A program made the translations under genes and the position numbers. Below are positions 39,464 through 49,661 of a stretch of DNA of 64,000 bases, in pieces. The DNA lies in the NCBI RefSeq assembly GCF_902497995.1, contig NZ_CABVII010000005.1, positions 244,751-308,750 on the forward strand, read 5' to 3'. Source of the DNA: Pseudomonas fluorescens (GTDB taxonomy: Bacteria > Pseudomonadota > Gammaproteobacteria > Pseudomonadales > Pseudomonadaceae). The stretch's first letter is position 1; each line of letters starts with the position of its first letter. The notes beneath the pieces were generated by a model that worked only from the letters and a program-made list of their open reading frames with translations, ran no database searches and was not told the origin of the DNA.

Positions 39464-40615
39464 ATGCACGATATCGAATTGAGCGAAGAACAAGTCATGA
39501 TCCGCGACATGGCCCGGGACTTTGCCCGCGGCGAAATCGCGCCCCACGCCCAGGCCTGGGAAAAGGCCGGCTGGATCGATGATGGCCTGGTGGCGAAAAT
39601 GGGCGAACTGGGCCTGCTGGGCATGGTGGTGCCCGAGGAATGGGGCGGCACCTATGTCGACTACGTCGCCTATGCCCTGGCCGTGGAAGAAATTTCCGCC
39701 GGCGACGGCGCCACCGGCGCGCTGATGAGTATCCACAACTCCGTAGGCTGCGGGCCGGTGTTGAACTACGGCACCGAAGAGCAGAAACAGACCTGGTTGC
39801 CGGATCTGGCCAGCGGCCAGGCCATCGGCTGCTTCTGCCTGACCGAACCCCAGGCCGGTTCCGAAGCCCACAACCTGCGCACCCGCGCCGAATTGCGCGA
39901 TGGCCAGTGGGTGATCAACGGTGCCAAGCAATTCGTCAGCAACGGCAAACGGGCGAAACTGGCGATCGTCTTCGCGGTGACCGATCCGGATCTGGGCAAG
40001 CGCGGCATCTCGGCGTTCCTGGTACCCACGGACACTGCAGGTTTCATCGTCGATCGCACCGAACACAAGATGGGCATCCGGGCTTCCGATACCTGCGCGG
40101 TGACCCTGAGCGACTGCACGATCCCCGAAGCCAACCTGCTCGGCGAACGCGGCAAAGGCCTGGCCATCGCCCTGTCGAACCTCGAAGGTGGTCGCATCGG
40201 TATCGCGGCCCAGGCATTGGGTATCGCGCGTGCGGCATTCGAAGCGGCGCTGGCCTATTCGCGGGATCGGGTCCAGTTCGACAAACCGATCATCGAGCAC
40301 CAAAGCATCGCCAATATGCTGGCCGATATGCACACACGCCTGAACGCGGCGCGGTTGCTGATTCTGCATGCTGCGCGCTTGCGCAGTGCCGGCAAGCCTT
40401 GCCTGTCGGAGGCTTCACAGGCCAAGCTGTTTGCCTCGGAGATGGCCGAGAAGGTCTGTTCGTCGGCGATGCAGATTCATGGCGGGTATGGGTATCTGGA
40501 GGATTACCCGGTGGAGCGTTATTACCGGGATGCGCGGATTACGCAGATTTATGAAGGGTCGAGCGAGATTCAGCGGATGGTGATTGCCCGCGAACTGAAG
40601 CACTATCTGGCGTAA
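39464..40615 (+). CDS. Acyl-CoA dehydrogenase, isobutyryl-CoA type
   Basis: A 383-residue FAD enzyme. [13 protein letters not shown] (about 125) and [16 protein letters not shown] near 363 (catalytic Glu in the YEG loop) place it among short/branched-chain dehydrogenases, oxidising isobutyryl-CoA or similar to the enoyl-CoA. It begins 3 bases after the hydrolase stop. The valine assignment is inferred from its neighbour. Confidence 0.9.
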   Translation: MHDIELSEEQVMIRDMARDFARGEIAPHAQAWEKAGWIDDGLVAKMGELGLLGMVVPEEWGGTYVDYVAYALAVEEISAGDGATGALMSIHNSVGCGPVLNYGTEEQKQTWLPDLASGQAIGCFCLTEPQAGSEAHNLRTRAELRDGQWVINGAKQFVSNGKRAKLAIVFAVTDPDLGKRGISAFLVPTDTAGFIVDRTEHKMGIRASDTCAVTLSDCTIPEANLLGERGKGLAIALSNLEGGRIGIAAQALGIARAAFEAALAYSRDRVQFDKPIIEHQSIANMLADMHTRLNAARLLILHAARLRSAGKPCLSEASQAKLFASEMAEKVCSSAMQIHGGYGYLEDYPVERYYRDARITQIYEGSSEIQRMVIARELKHYLA

Positions 40616-40626
40616 TGCCCTAAAAG

Positions 40627-40711
40627 CTTCGCGGGCAAGCCTCGCTCCTACAGGTTATCGGTGTTCGCATGAACAACTCATAACCTGTAGGAGCGAGGCT
40701 TGCCCGCGAAG
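40627..40711. repeat. REP pair (outward)
   Basis: GCTTCGCGGGCAAGCCTCGC and the complement 40 bases later, between convergent genes. Confidence 0.9.
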
Positions 40712-40731
40712 ACGTCCGCTAAGACCCTACA

Positions 40732-41505
40732 TCACTTCCCTTTGAATTCGGCCTCACGCTTGGCAATAAACGCTGCCATCCCTTCCTTCTGATCCTGCGT
40801 CGCAAACGCCGCATGGAACACCCGACGCTCAAAGCGCACACCTTCCGCCAGGCTCACTTCAAACGCGCGGTTGACGCTTTCCTTGACCATCATCGCAATC
40901 GGCAGCGACTTCTTCGCAATAGAGGCCGCAACCTTCAGCGCTTCTTCCAGCAGTTCATCCGCCGGCACGATCCGTGCGACGATCCCGCAACGCTCTGCTT
41001 CCACCGCGTCGATCAGGCGGCCGCTGAGGCACATTTCCATGGCCTTGGCCTTGCCCACGGCGCGGGTCAGGCGCTGGGTGCCGCCCATGCCCGGGAGCAC
41101 GCCAAGGTTGATTTCCGGTTGACCGAACTTCGCGTTGTCACCCGCCAGGATGAAATCGCACATCAACGCCAACTCACACCCACCGCCCAAGGCGAAACCG
41201 TTGACGGCGGCGATGATCGGCTTGCGGCGGTTGGCCACGCGGTCGCTTTCTCTGAACAGGTCGTCGAGGTAGATCTGGGGGTAGGTCAGGTCGGCCATTT
41301 CCTTGATATCGGCGCCGGCGGCGAAGGCTTTTTTCGAGCCGGTCAGTACGATGCAGCCGATATTCGAATCGGCCTCCAGGCCGTCGAGGGCAAGGTTCAA
41401 TTCGCTGACGATCTGCGCATTCAACGCGTTCAGCGCTTGCGGACGATTGAGGGTAATCAGGCCCACGCGACCGTGGATTTCCAGCAAAATCGTTTCGTAA
41501 CTCAT
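40732..41505 (-). CDS. Enoyl-CoA hydratase
   Basis: A 257-residue crotonase: [14 protein letters not shown] (about 60) forms the oxyanion hole, and [17 protein letters not shown] (about 133) holds both catalytic regions including its E in GGTQ-type context. It adds water to tiglyl-CoA or similar. It equals PP_2217 of P. putida, whose set also runs hydratase, dehydrogenase, thiolase, SDR, synthetase. GGAG lies upstream. A 247-base gap with a palindrome separates it from the rest of the operon, so it may have its own promoter. Confidence 0.9.
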   Translation of the reverse strand: MSYETILLEIHGRVGLITLNRPQALNALNAQIVSELNLALDGLEADSNIGCIVLTGSKKAFAAGADIKEMADLTYPQIYLDDLFRESDRVANRRKPIIAAVNGFALGGGCELALMCDFILAGDNAKFGQPEINLGVLPGMGGTQRLTRAVGKAKAMEMCLSGRLIDAVEAERCGIVARIVPADELLEEALKVAASIAKKSLPIAMMVKESVNRAFEVSLAEGVRFERRVFHAAFATQDQKEGMAAFIAKREAEFKGK

Positions 41506-41607
41506 AAATAACTCCTGTTTTGCATAAGGCTCGATCTCCGTAGGAGGCCGCCCAGCCTGCGAAGAGGCTGCGCGTTCGCGCAGAGAACATGCCGATAATC
41601 GGCAAAT

Positions 41608-41639
41608 AATTTATCTTAAAAAAATCAATAAGATAAATT
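41608..41639. promoter_or_regulatory. AT-rich 10-bp palindrome upstream of the hydratase gene
   Basis: AATTTATCTT and AAGATAAATT are perfect inverted repeats with a 12-base spacer, about 100 bases upstream of the hydratase start. It is a candidate operator or promoter region; no regulator is proven. Confidence 0.5.
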
Positions 41640-41652
41640 TTGTTCTATAAGA

Positions 41653-41737
41653 GCTGTCGAGTGAACGAGGTTGCGATCCTTTGATCTTGCCATTGAAAAT
41701 AACATCTAAAGATCGCAGTCTCGTTTCACTCGACAGC
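41653..41737. repeat. REP of the GTCGAGTGAACGAG type (inverted pair)
   Basis: GCTGTCGAGTGAACGAGGTT and its near-complement at 41711-41737 flank about 30 bases. This is a REP family different from the GGAGCGGGC type in the rest of the window. Confidence 0.7.
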
Positions 41738-41752
41738 GCCTGCAGGTTCCAA

Positions 41753-42880
41753 TTAAAGATTGCGCGAAATGACCATGCGCTGAATATCGCTGGTGCCTTC
41801 GTAGATCTGGCAGACCCGTACGTCGCGGTAGATCCGCTCCAGCGGGAAATCGTTCAGGTAACCGTAACCGCCGAGGGTTTGCAATGCCGAAGAGCATACC
41901 TTCTCGGCCATTTCCGAGGCGAACAGCTTGGCCATCGAGGCTTCGACCAAGGCCGGTTTGCCGCTGTCACGCAGGGCCGCAGCGTAATGAACCATTTGCC
42001 GGGCCACGGCGATCTGGGTTGCCATATCGGCCAGACGGAACGCTACTGCCTGATGTTCAATGATCGGTTTGCCGAAGCTCTCACGCTCACGGGCGTAGTC
42101 ACGGGCCGCTTCGAACGCGGCACGGGCCATGCCCACCGATTGCGAGGCGATGCCGACACGGCCGCCTTCAAGGTTGGCCAGGGCGATCCGGTAACCTTCG
42201 CCCTCTTCACCCAGACGGTTGGCCAGCGGCACTTTCACGTCTTCGAACAGAATCTGGCACGTGTCGGAAGCGTGCTGGCCGAGCTTGTCTTCGACGCGGG
42301 CGACTTTATAGCCCGGCGAATCGGTAGGCACGATCAGTGCGGTGATCCCGCGTTTGCCGGCGCTCGGGTCCGTCACTGCGAACACGATCACCACCCCGGC
42401 GTTTTGCCCGGAGGTGATGAATTGCTTGCAGCCGTTCAGTACGTAGTGATCGCCTTCGAGGCGGGCGCGGGTTTTCAGGCCACTGGCATCGGAGCCGGCC
42501 TGGGGTTCGGTCAGGGCGAAGGCACCCAGCATCGCGCCGCTGGCCAGGGGTTTGAGGAAGCGCTCTTTCTGGTCGTCGTTGCCGTACTTGAGGATCGGCA
42601 CACAACCCACCGAGTTGTGCACGCTCATGATGGTCGAGCAGGAACCGTCACCGGCGGCGATTTCCTCCAGGGCCATGGCGTAGGCCAGGTAACCGGTGTC
42701 GCAACCGCCCCACTCTTCCGGCACCAGCATGCCGAAGAAACCCAGCTGCGCCATCTCGCCGATGGCTTCCTTGGGAAAGCGGTGTTCGCGGTCCCATGCT
42801 GCGGCGAACGGTTTCAGCCGTTCCTGGGCAAACTGCCGGGCCGCGTCGCTGATCTGAAGTTGTTCGTCATTGGGAATCAT
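41753..42880 (-). CDS. Acyl-CoA dehydrogenase, 2-methylbutyryl-CoA type
   Basis: A 375-residue FAD enzyme with [13 protein letters not shown] (about 127) and [14 protein letters not shown] at the end, where the YEG Glu acts as the base. In P. putida the ortholog PP_2216 oxidises 2-methylbutyryl-CoA in isoleucine breakdown. It lies between thiolase and enoyl-CoA hydratase genes, which gives the context for the call. Confidence 0.88.
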   Translation of the reverse strand: MIPNDEQLQISDAARQFAQERLKPFAAAWDREHRFPKEAIGEMAQLGFFGMLVPEEWGGCDTGYLAYAMALEEIAAGDGSCSTIMSVHNSVGCVPILKYGNDDQKERFLKPLASGAMLGAFALTEPQAGSDASGLKTRARLEGDHYVLNGCKQFITSGQNAGVVIVFAVTDPSAGKRGITALIVPTDSPGYKVARVEDKLGQHASDTCQILFEDVKVPLANRLGEEGEGYRIALANLEGGRVGIASQSVGMARAAFEAARDYARERESFGKPIIEHQAVAFRLADMATQIAVARQMVHYAAALRDSGKPALVEASMAKLFASEMAEKVCSSALQTLGGYGYLNDFPLERIYRDVRVCQIYEGTSDIQRMVISRNL

Positions 42881-42931
42881 GCCAAATCCTTAAAAACCGT
42901 TTGTACAAAATGCCTGGTTGAAACACTGGAC

Positions 42932-43037
42932 CTGTGGGAGCGGCGGTGCGGCGATCCGACTTGCTCGCGAAAACGGAGTATCAGGCGACATCAATGTTGA
43001 CTGTCACGGCCCCTTCGCGAGCAAGCCCGCTCCCACA
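42932..43037. repeat. REP pair with altered left arm
   Basis: Left CTGTGGGAGCGGCGGTGCGG has an insertion-like GGCGGTGCGGCGATCCGA before TTGCTCGCG; right is a standard CCTTCGCGAGCAAGCCCGCT. Confidence 0.8.
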
Positions 43038-43054
43038 TGTGACTGGTGTCAGTT

Positions 43055-44248
43055 TCAGTAGAGGCATTCAACGGCCATGGCCGTCGCTTCACCGCCGCCG
43101 ATGCAAATCGCCGCAACACCACGCTTCAGGCCTTTCTGGCGCAGGGCCGAGAGCAAGGTCACGAGGATCCGCGCACCGGACGCACCGATCGGGTGACCCA
43201 GGGCGCAAGCGCCGCCGTGGACGTTGATCTTCTCGTGGGGAATTTCCAGTTGGGTCATGGTCACCAGACTGACCACGGCGAAGGCTTCGTTGACTTCCAC
43301 CAGATCGACTTCGTCCAGGGACCAGCCGGTTTTCTTCATCAGTTTCTTGATCGCGCCCACCGGAGCCACCGGGAACAAGCCCGGGGTATCGGCAAACGCG
43401 GCGTGACCATGGATCACCGCCAGCGGTTTCAGGCCGCGTTTCCCGGCTTCGGAGCGGCGCATCAGCACCAGTGCCGCCGCGCCATCGGAGATCGAACTGG
43501 AGTTCGCTGCAGTGACGGTGCCACCCTCGCGGAACGCCGGTTTCAGCGAGGCGATCTTGTCCAGTCTGGCTTTCGGCGGCTGTTCGTCGTGGCTGATCAA
43601 CACCTGCTCTTTACCCACGGTCACGGTGAGCGGCACGATCTCGTCCTTGAAGCTGCCGTCCTTGATTGCCTGCTGTGCGCGGGTGGTCGAAGCAATGGCA
43701 AACGCATCCTGGGCTTCACGGGTGAAACCGTTGGTTTCAGCGCAATCCTCAGCGAAGGTGCCCATCAAGCGGCCCTTGTCGTAAGCGTCTTCCAGACCGT
43801 CGAGGAACATGTGGTCGAGTACGCGGCCATGGCCCATGCGGTAACCGCTGCGCGCGCGGTCGAGCAGGTACGGCGCGTTGGACATGCTTTCCATGCCGCC
43901 CGCGACGATCACGTCGGCGCTGCCGGCCACTAGCATGTCATGCGCGAGAATGGCCGCTTCCATGCCCGAACCGCACATCTTGTTCAGGGTGGTGCAACGG
44001 GTCGATTTATCCAGCCCGGCGCCCAGCGCGGCCTGGCGCGCCGGGGCCTGGCCGAGACCGGCGGACAGTACGCAGCCGAACAGCACTTCTTCGACGGCAT
44101 CCGATGCTACCCCGGCGCGTTCGACGGCCGCACGAATCGCGGCAGCACCGAGTTGCGGCGCTGTCAGGTTTTTCAGTTCGCCCTGGAAACCGCCCATCGG
44201 GGTGCGGACGGCGCTGACGATAACAATTGGATCGTTGGCAATAGTCAT
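43055..44248 (-). CDS. fadAx: Acetyl-CoA acyltransferase (thiolase)
   Basis: A 397-residue thiolase: Cys near 90 in NKMCGSGM, GHPIGASG with the catalytic histidine near 354, and a final CIGGGEATAM holding the second cysteine. It splits 2-methylacetoacetyl-CoA to acetyl-CoA and propionyl-CoA in the isoleucine pathway. The symbol follows P. putida PP_2215. The neighbouring SDR gene starts 13 bases upstream. Confidence 0.88.
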   Translation of the reverse strand: MTIANDPIVIVSAVRTPMGGFQGELKNLTAPQLGAAAIRAAVERAGVASDAVEEVLFGCVLSAGLGQAPARQAALGAGLDKSTRCTTLNKMCGSGMEAAILAHDMLVAGSADVIVAGGMESMSNAPYLLDRARSGYRMGHGRVLDHMFLDGLEDAYDKGRLMGTFAEDCAETNGFTREAQDAFAIASTTRAQQAIKDGSFKDEIVPLTVTVGKEQVLISHDEQPPKARLDKIASLKPAFREGGTVTAANSSSISDGAAALVLMRRSEAGKRGLKPLAVIHGHAAFADTPGLFPVAPVGAIKKLMKKTGWSLDEVDLVEVNEAFAVVSLVTMTQLEIPHEKINVHGGACALGHPIGASGARILVTLLSALRQKGLKRGVAAICIGGGEATAMAVECLY

Positions 44249-44260
44249 GACAAATCCTCT

Positions 44261-45022
44261 TTACTTGGCGGCCATGCGCAAGGCACCGTCGAGACGGATC
44301 ACCTCGCCATTGAGCATGCTGTTTTCAATGATATGCCTGACCAGGCCGGCATACTCACCTGGTTTGCCCAGGCGCGGCGGAAACGGCACGCCGGCGGCCA
44401 GGGATGCGCGGACTTCGGGGGTCATGCCAGCCATCATCGGCGTTTCGAAAATGCCCGGCGCGATGGTCATCACGCGGATGCCGAAGCGCGCCAGTTCACG
44501 GGCGGCGGGCAAGGTCAGGCTGACGATCGCGCCTTTGGAGGCCGCGTAGGCTGCCTGGCCGATCTGGCCGTCGTAAGCCGCCGCCGAGGCCGTATTGATG
44601 ATGACCCCGCGCTCGCCATCGGTATCCGCTTCGGTCTCGGCAATTGCCGCTGCGGCCAGGCGCAGCATGTTGAAGCTGCCGATCAGGTTGACGTTGATCA
44701 CCTGGCTGAAGTTGGCCAGCACGTGGGGGCCGGTCTTGCCGAGGATTTTCTCGCCGCGCACGATGCCGGCGCAGTTGACCAGGCCATTGAGGCCGCCGAA
44801 AGCTTTGACTGTCGCCTGCACCGCGGCTTCGGCCGCGGCTTCGTTGCTGATATCGGCCACCACGCTTTGTGCACCGAGGCGTTCAGCCTGGGCCGCAACG
44901 GCGTCGGCGTTCATGTCCACCAGCATGACCTTGGCGCCCGCCGCGACCAGCATTTCAGCGGTGGCAGCACCGAGACCGGAAGCACCGCCGGTGACGAGAA
45001 AAACCTTGTTTGCGATCTGCAT
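44261..45022 (-). CDS. fadB2x: 3-hydroxyacyl-CoA dehydrogenase type 2 (SDR)
   Basis: A 253-residue SDR, like human HSD17B10: cofactor motif TGGASGLG near 13-20, NCAG near 89, catalytic Ser in [10 protein letters not shown] and Tyr-x-x-x-Lys in YAASKGA near 165. It oxidises 2-methyl-3-hydroxybutyryl-CoA. Two ATGs stand together (45025, 45022); AAGGA is 7 bases before the second, which I use. Symbol from P. putida PP_2214. Confidence 0.87.
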   Translation of the reverse strand: MQIANKVFLVTGGASGLGAATAEMLVAAGAKVMLVDMNADAVAAQAERLGAQSVVADISNEAAAEAAVQATVKAFGGLNGLVNCAGIVRGEKILGKTGPHVLANFSQVINVNLIGSFNMLRLAAAAIAETEADTDGERGVIINTASAAAYDGQIGQAAYAASKGAIVSLTLPAARELARFGIRVMTIAPGIFETPMMAGMTPEVRASLAAGVPFPPRLGKPGEYAGLVRHIIENSMLNGEVIRLDGALRMAAK

Positions 45023-45038
45023 CATTGTTTCCTTGGAT

Positions 45039-46703
45039 TCAAGCTGAAACGTTCTTCGCCGCGGCCTCTTGAGCCTTGGCGATTTCCTGGTTGCGCAAGA
45101 TAAAGCGCTGCAACTTGCCGCTTGGGGTTTTCGGCAACTCGCTGACAAATTCGATTTCGCGGGGATACGAGTGCGCCGCCAGACGCTTGCGCACGTGTTG
45201 GCGCAGTTCTTCGGCGAGTGCGGGTTCTGCGCGGTACTGCGGGTTGAGCACGACGAAGGCTTTCACCAGCTCGGTACGTTCCGGGTCGGGCTTGCCGACC
45301 ACGGCGGCTTCGACCACCGCCGGGTGCTCGATCAGCGCGCTTTCGACGTCGAACGGCCCCACACGATAGCCGGAGGTGGTGATCACATCGTCACTGCGGC
45401 CAACGAAACTGATGCTGCCATCCGGATTCCACTCGACGGTATCGCCGCTCAGGTAATAGTTGCCGACGAAGGCCTTGGTCGGCGCGCCTTCGTAACCGGC
45501 GAACCAGCACATCGGCGATTGCGTGCGATCAATGGCCAGGATGCCTGGCTGACCGACGCCGAGTTCCTTGTACTCATCGTCCAGTACCACGATACGGTGG
45601 CCTGGCGAGGCGAAACCGGCGGCCCCCATGTGGATCGGATGATCGAGACCATGGTGGTTGCACAGGACCATGCCCAGCTCCGTCTGGCCGTAATGGTCAT
45701 GAATCACCACGCCCAGGTTATCGGCGAACCAGCGGATCACTTCCGGGTTCAACGGCTCGCCGGCGCTGCTGACGATGCGCAGCTTGCCCTTGATCGAGCG
45801 CGCGAACTCGTCGCCACCGGCAATCAGCAGGCGATAGGCGGTGGGTGAACCGGTGAGGTTGGTGATCCCGTATTTGTTGATCACCCGGCAGGTGCTCTCG
45901 AGGGTGAACGGGCCATCGTAGAACGTGATCGGATGCCCCATGGCCATGGGCCCGGTGACGCCGAAATAGATGCCATAGGCCCAGCCCGGATCGGCCACGT
46001 TCCAGAACGCGTCTTCCGGGCGCAGGTCCACGGCGTCGCGGGTGTAGCTCTGGAAGGCCACAATGGCCTTGAGCGGTACCGACAGCGCTTTTGACGGACC
46101 GGTGGTACCCGAGGTGAACATCAGCAGGAACGGATCTTCGCCGGTCAGCAGCACCGGTTTGCACTCGGCCGGATAATTGGCCAGTTCGGCCCAGAAACTG
46201 TAGTCGCCCCGAACGATGCCCTGCCCCTTGGGACCGGCGACGGTGACGATGGTCGGGCAGTCGGCCACTTCACTCAGTTTCGAGCGATTGACCGCGTCGG
46301 TGACCACTACCTTGGCCCCGGAGCTGCTCAAGCGATGCTCTATGGCTTTGGGGCCGAAGGCGGTGAACAGCGGTTGGTAGACCGCGCCTATGCGCCAGGT
46401 GGCGAACACGGTAATCAGCAATTCGATGTTGCGGGGCAACAGGCCTGCAACCTTGTCGCCCTTCTTCACACCCTGGGCGAGGAGGAAATTGGCAAACCTT
46501 GCCGCTTTATCCTGCAGGTCGGTAAAGGTGTAGGTCGCGCTGGCGCCGTCCCGGCCTTCCCAGAACAGCGCGATGCGCCCCGGCAAGGCATGCCGGTCGC
46601 AACACTCGACACAGGCGTTGAGGGCCGTCAAATCGCCCGCGAGTGCGGCGTCGACGGTGTGCTGATAATCGAACTGTGACGTGGCAGACAAGTAATCGCG
46701 CAT
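45039..46703 (-). CDS. Acyl-CoA synthetase (AMP-binding)
   Basis: A 554-residue ligase: [19 protein letters not shown] (about 194) is the AMP-binding motif, with [10 protein letters not shown] near 335 and [20 protein letters not shown] near 435. It activates a short or branched carboxylate to the CoA thioester. The P. putida ortholog PP_2213 heads the isoleucine set. It is the promoter-proximal gene here, 277 bases from the AraC gene. Confidence 0.85.
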   Translation of the reverse strand: MRDYLSATSQFDYQHTVDAALAGDLTALNACVECCDRHALPGRIALFWEGRDGASATYTFTDLQDKAARFANFLLAQGVKKGDKVAGLLPRNIELLITVFATWRIGAVYQPLFTAFGPKAIEHRLSSSGAKVVVTDAVNRSKLSEVADCPTIVTVAGPKGQGIVRGDYSFWAELANYPAECKPVLLTGEDPFLLMFTSGTTGPSKALSVPLKAIVAFQSYTRDAVDLRPEDAFWNVADPGWAYGIYFGVTGPMAMGHPITFYDGPFTLESTCRVINKYGITNLTGSPTAYRLLIAGGDEFARSIKGKLRIVSSAGEPLNPEVIRWFADNLGVVIHDHYGQTELGMVLCNHHGLDHPIHMGAAGFASPGHRIVVLDDEYKELGVGQPGILAIDRTQSPMCWFAGYEGAPTKAFVGNYYLSGDTVEWNPDGSISFVGRSDDVITTSGYRVGPFDVESALIEHPAVVEAAVVGKPDPERTELVKAFVVLNPQYRAEPALAEELRQHVRKRLAAHSYPREIEFVSELPKTPSGKLQRFILRNQEIAKAQEAAAKNVSA

Positions 46704-46856
46704 TGCCAGAATCCCTGTGTCTTCTTATTAGGTTTGGGGGAACCGTAAGTAACAGGGAAATACTCGCTCTACACGGGGGGCGGGACAATGGTCAAAGCTA
46801 TCAAGTTGTGTGACTGGTTTGGCCAAGGTTCAAGACATGTGGCGCCTGGGCGGCCG

Positions 46857-46953
46857 CCTTCGCGGGCAAGCCTCGCTCCTACAGGGTCCGGTGGTGAACC
46901 ACAATTGTTATGAACGAACCGAATCTGTAGGAGCGACGCTTGCCCGCGAAGGC
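46857..46953. repeat. REP pair (outward)
   Basis: CCTTCGCGGGCAAGCCTCGC and TGTAGGAGCGACGCTTGCCC are complementary apart from single changes, in the gap between the synthetase and AraC genes. Confidence 0.9.
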
Positions 46954-46980
46954 GCCAGATCAGGCACCACAAAATCCGGT

Positions 46981-47997
46981 TCAATCAGCCTCATTCAAAA
47001 TCAAACTGCGATAATGCCCCGGATTGGACCCCGACCACTTGCGAAACGCCTTGTAGAACGAGCTGGCATCGGCAAACCCCAGGCGCGTGGCAATCTCGGC
47101 AAAACTGATGGCCGGCTCGGCCAGCCATACAATCGCCAACTCCTTGCGCACGCTGTCCTTGAGTCCCTGATAGGTCTGCCCTTCTTCGGCCAGGCGCCGG
47201 CGCAAGGTCGAGGCCGACATGCACAGCCGTTGCGCCAACGCCTCGGTCTCCGGCCAGCGTTCGGCGGGCAATTGCCGCAAATCATGCTTGATCCGGCTGG
47301 CCAGGCTTTGCGGGTCGCGGTACTTCACCAGAATATTCGCCGGTGCATGGGCCAGGAAACGCTTGAGTTCTTCAGCCGTGCGCTTGATCGGCACATCCAG
47401 GCACTCGGCGGAGAAGATCATTCGCGTGCGCGGCCGGTCGAAGCGCAGGTTTTCGGAGAACATCACCCGATAGTCATCGCAGAAGTCCGGTTCCGGACAG
47501 CGCAATTCAATGGCCAGGATCGGAATCCGCCGTCCCGCCAGCCAACAGGCCACGCCGTGAACGATCATCCAGTAGGTGAAATAGGTGAAGGCCCGACGCG
47601 GGTCCTGGTCGTCCTCCAGCAGCACGATCTCCGCCAGGCTTTGCTGGCGAACCAGCTGTGCGGGCATGTGTTCCAGCATCAGCGACAGAAAACCCAGGCC
47701 CGAGGTCAGGCCGGCGGCCAGGCTCGGCTGCACCATGGAACAACGACAGAAAAATTCCAGGCTGCCGGATTTGAGCTTGCGCGGGTCCATGCCAAAAAAC
47801 TCGTCGTCCCGGCGCCGGGCCAGCAATCGCCACAGGCGCGCATACGCAGTGGCCGGGACACGGGCGTCGGCGGTCTGCAGCAGTGCCGGATCGACGCCGA
47901 CCTTGTTCAACACCTCTTCGGTGGCCGCTCCCGGGGCGCAACTTTGCAACAGCGCTTCACGCACCAGTTGAATGGAAATGGTGTCTTTTTCCGACAT
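46981..47997 (-). CDS. AraC-family regulator with arabinose-binding-like domain
   Basis: A 338-residue regulator. The N-terminal half (residues about 20-200) is the Arabinose_bd type found in OruR and related regulators; the C-terminal HTH (about 240-330) includes MSASTLRRRLAEEGQTYQGL and IATRLGFADASSFYKAFRKW. It runs in the same direction as the acyl-CoA operon directly downstream and is its natural candidate controller. The ATG overlaps the stop of pssA (TAATG on the minus strand), so the two are translated from one transcript. Confidence 0.88.
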   Translation of the reverse strand: MSEKDTISIQLVREALLQSCAPGAATEEVLNKVGVDPALLQTADARVPATAYARLWRLLARRRDDEFFGMDPRKLKSGSLEFFCRCSMVQPSLAAGLTSGLGFLSLMLEHMPAQLVRQQSLAEIVLLEDDQDPRRAFTYFTYWMIVHGVACWLAGRRIPILAIELRCPEPDFCDDYRVMFSENLRFDRPRTRMIFSAECLDVPIKRTAEELKRFLAHAPANILVKYRDPQSLASRIKHDLRQLPAERWPETEALAQRLCMSASTLRRRLAEEGQTYQGLKDSVRKELAIVWLAEPAISFAEIATRLGFADASSFYKAFRKWSGSNPGHYRSLILNEAD

Positions 47998-49340
47998 TAG
48001 AGAATCCGGTACAACAACCGCTCGATCCGCACGCGACTCACGCGCTTGAGAAATTTGGCCACCGCCGGCGGGTATTCCAGCAGCGTGTCCAGTTCCTGGT
48101 AACGCTCGATGCGGCGGGTGTGCTGGAAAATCTCGTCCAGCTCTTTGCGCCGCGGCTCAAGCAACTCACCTTTGGGGTCATCGATCAGCAGTGCGTTTTC
48201 CAGATCCAGACGGAATGCCCGCGGGTTGAGGTTGTTGCCGGTCAGCAAGGTGTAGCGCTGGTCGATCCACATGCCCTTGAGATGATACGTGTTGTCACCG
48301 TCTTTCCACAGGTGCAGGTTCAGCTGACCGCTGTCGATGCTGCGATGATGGCGCTTGGCAAAGCGCCGCAGGCTGATCTCATACAGATACGGCAACGCCG
48401 CGATCACCTTGAACGGTTCACTCGGCGGGATGTAGAAGTCGTTCGCCGTCTTGTCCCCGACCACGATATCGATCTTCACCCCTCGCGCCAGCGCTCGGTT
48501 GATTTCCCGGGTGACCGCCAGTGGCAGGTTGAAATACGGCGTGCAGATCGTCAGTTGCTCCCGGGCACTGGCGATCAACTCGCAAATCACCCGGCTCAGC
48601 GGATTGTTCTTGCCCACGCCGAGCAACGGGCTGACGGTCAAGCCGTCTTTGGCGATAGTGCCCGTCGTGGTGTCGTACGCCGCGTGCTTGAGGCGGCTGC
48701 GCAGGTCACCGATGTCGTTGCGCAGGCTGCGGGTAGTCGGCAGGTTCGGCAGGTCCAGGCGATGCACCGCCTTGGAAGCGATCAGGCCGTGCTGGATCAG
48801 GTGCTGCATCGAATCGGCCAGCGCGCTGTTCTGCAGCAGGTGATAACGGTCGTAGCGGTATTTGTCGAACTTGTGCAGATAGACGTTGTTCAGACTGGCG
48901 CCGCTGTAGATCACGCAGTCGTCGATCACAAAACCCTTCAAATGCAGGACGCCGAACAGCTCTCGGGTCTGTACCGGAACGCCGTACACCGGGACCGCGC
49001 TGTCGCGAGTACGGGTGGTTTCCTGATACCAGGCCGAGTTGCCCGGCTGCTTGCCGGCGCCAATCAAGCCACGCTGGGCCCGCAGCCAGTCGACGACCAC
49101 CACCACGTCCAGTTCCGGACGCGCCAGTTTGGCGGCGTGCAAGGCATCGAGGATTTCCTGGCCGGCGTCATCCTGCTGCAGGTAGAGCGCGACGATATAG
49201 ATGCGCTGGGTCGCCTGGGCGATTTTTTCCAGCAGGCAACGGCGGAATTCGGCAGCGCCGGAAAGAATGGTGACGGCATCGGCGGTCAGCGGAAAACTGC
49301 GCAGTTTGGGCAGCAGGGAGCGTTTGAAAAGCGACGGCAT
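47997..49340 (-). CDS. pssA: CDP-diacylglycerol-serine O-phosphatidyltransferase
   Basis: A 447-residue phospholipase-D-fold enzyme that makes phosphatidylserine from CDP-diacylglycerol and serine, on the way to phosphatidylethanolamine. It aligns well with E. coli PssA (451): IYIVALYLQQDDAGQEIL, HLKGFVIDDCVIYSGASLN (first HxK), ICTPYFNLPLA, VGDKTANDFYIP and YHLKGMWIDQRYTLLTGNN (second HxK). I choose ATG 49340 by comparison with E. coli; the frame is open 32 codons further. Confidence 0.93.
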   Translation of the reverse strand: MPSLFKRSLLPKLRSFPLTADAVTILSGAAEFRRCLLEKIAQATQRIYIVALYLQQDDAGQEILDALHAAKLARPELDVVVVVDWLRAQRGLIGAGKQPGNSAWYQETTRTRDSAVPVYGVPVQTRELFGVLHLKGFVIDDCVIYSGASLNNVYLHKFDKYRYDRYHLLQNSALADSMQHLIQHGLIASKAVHRLDLPNLPTTRSLRNDIGDLRSRLKHAAYDTTTGTIAKDGLTVSPLLGVGKNNPLSRVICELIASAREQLTICTPYFNLPLAVTREINRALARGVKIDIVVGDKTANDFYIPPSEPFKVIAALPYLYEISLRRFAKRHHRSIDSGQLNLHLWKDGDNTYHLKGMWIDQRYTLLTGNNLNPRAFRLDLENALLIDDPKGELLEPRRKELDEIFQHTRRIERYQELDTLLEYPPAVAKFLKRVSRVRIERLLYRIL

Positions 49341-49419
49341 AGGGCTCGCAGTGGGTCGAATCCGAAGAGTTCGAGAGCTTACACCATGGATCGGTTTGGG
49401 TCTTGTCGGTGTCTGTGAT

Positions 49420-49496
49420 GGCCTCTTCGCGGGCAAGCCTCGCTCCTACGGTGATCGCAGTCCCCTGTAGGAGCGAGGCTTGCCCGCGAAGAGGCC
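49420..49496. repeat. REP pair, near-perfect palindrome
   Basis: GGCCTCTTCGCGGGCAAGCC and GGCTTGCCCGCGAAGAGGCC flank about 30 bases; the arms extend perfectly for over 30 bases. A third related fragment (GGTGCGGCGATCCGACAAGC) lies nearby at 49536. Confidence 0.9.
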
Positions 49497-49661
49497 GCCA
49501 AGTCCTGCGCCGAACTTGAGGACGCCTTCGCTACGGTGCGGCGATCCGACAAGCCAGCTCCTGCACAAGCAATCGCGGTCGCCCACAAGAATGGATGCAG
49601 GTAAGATACCGGCCCTTCCTCGCAGCCCTGTTCTGCGTCCTGCCGAAATTAAGCCGATTCC

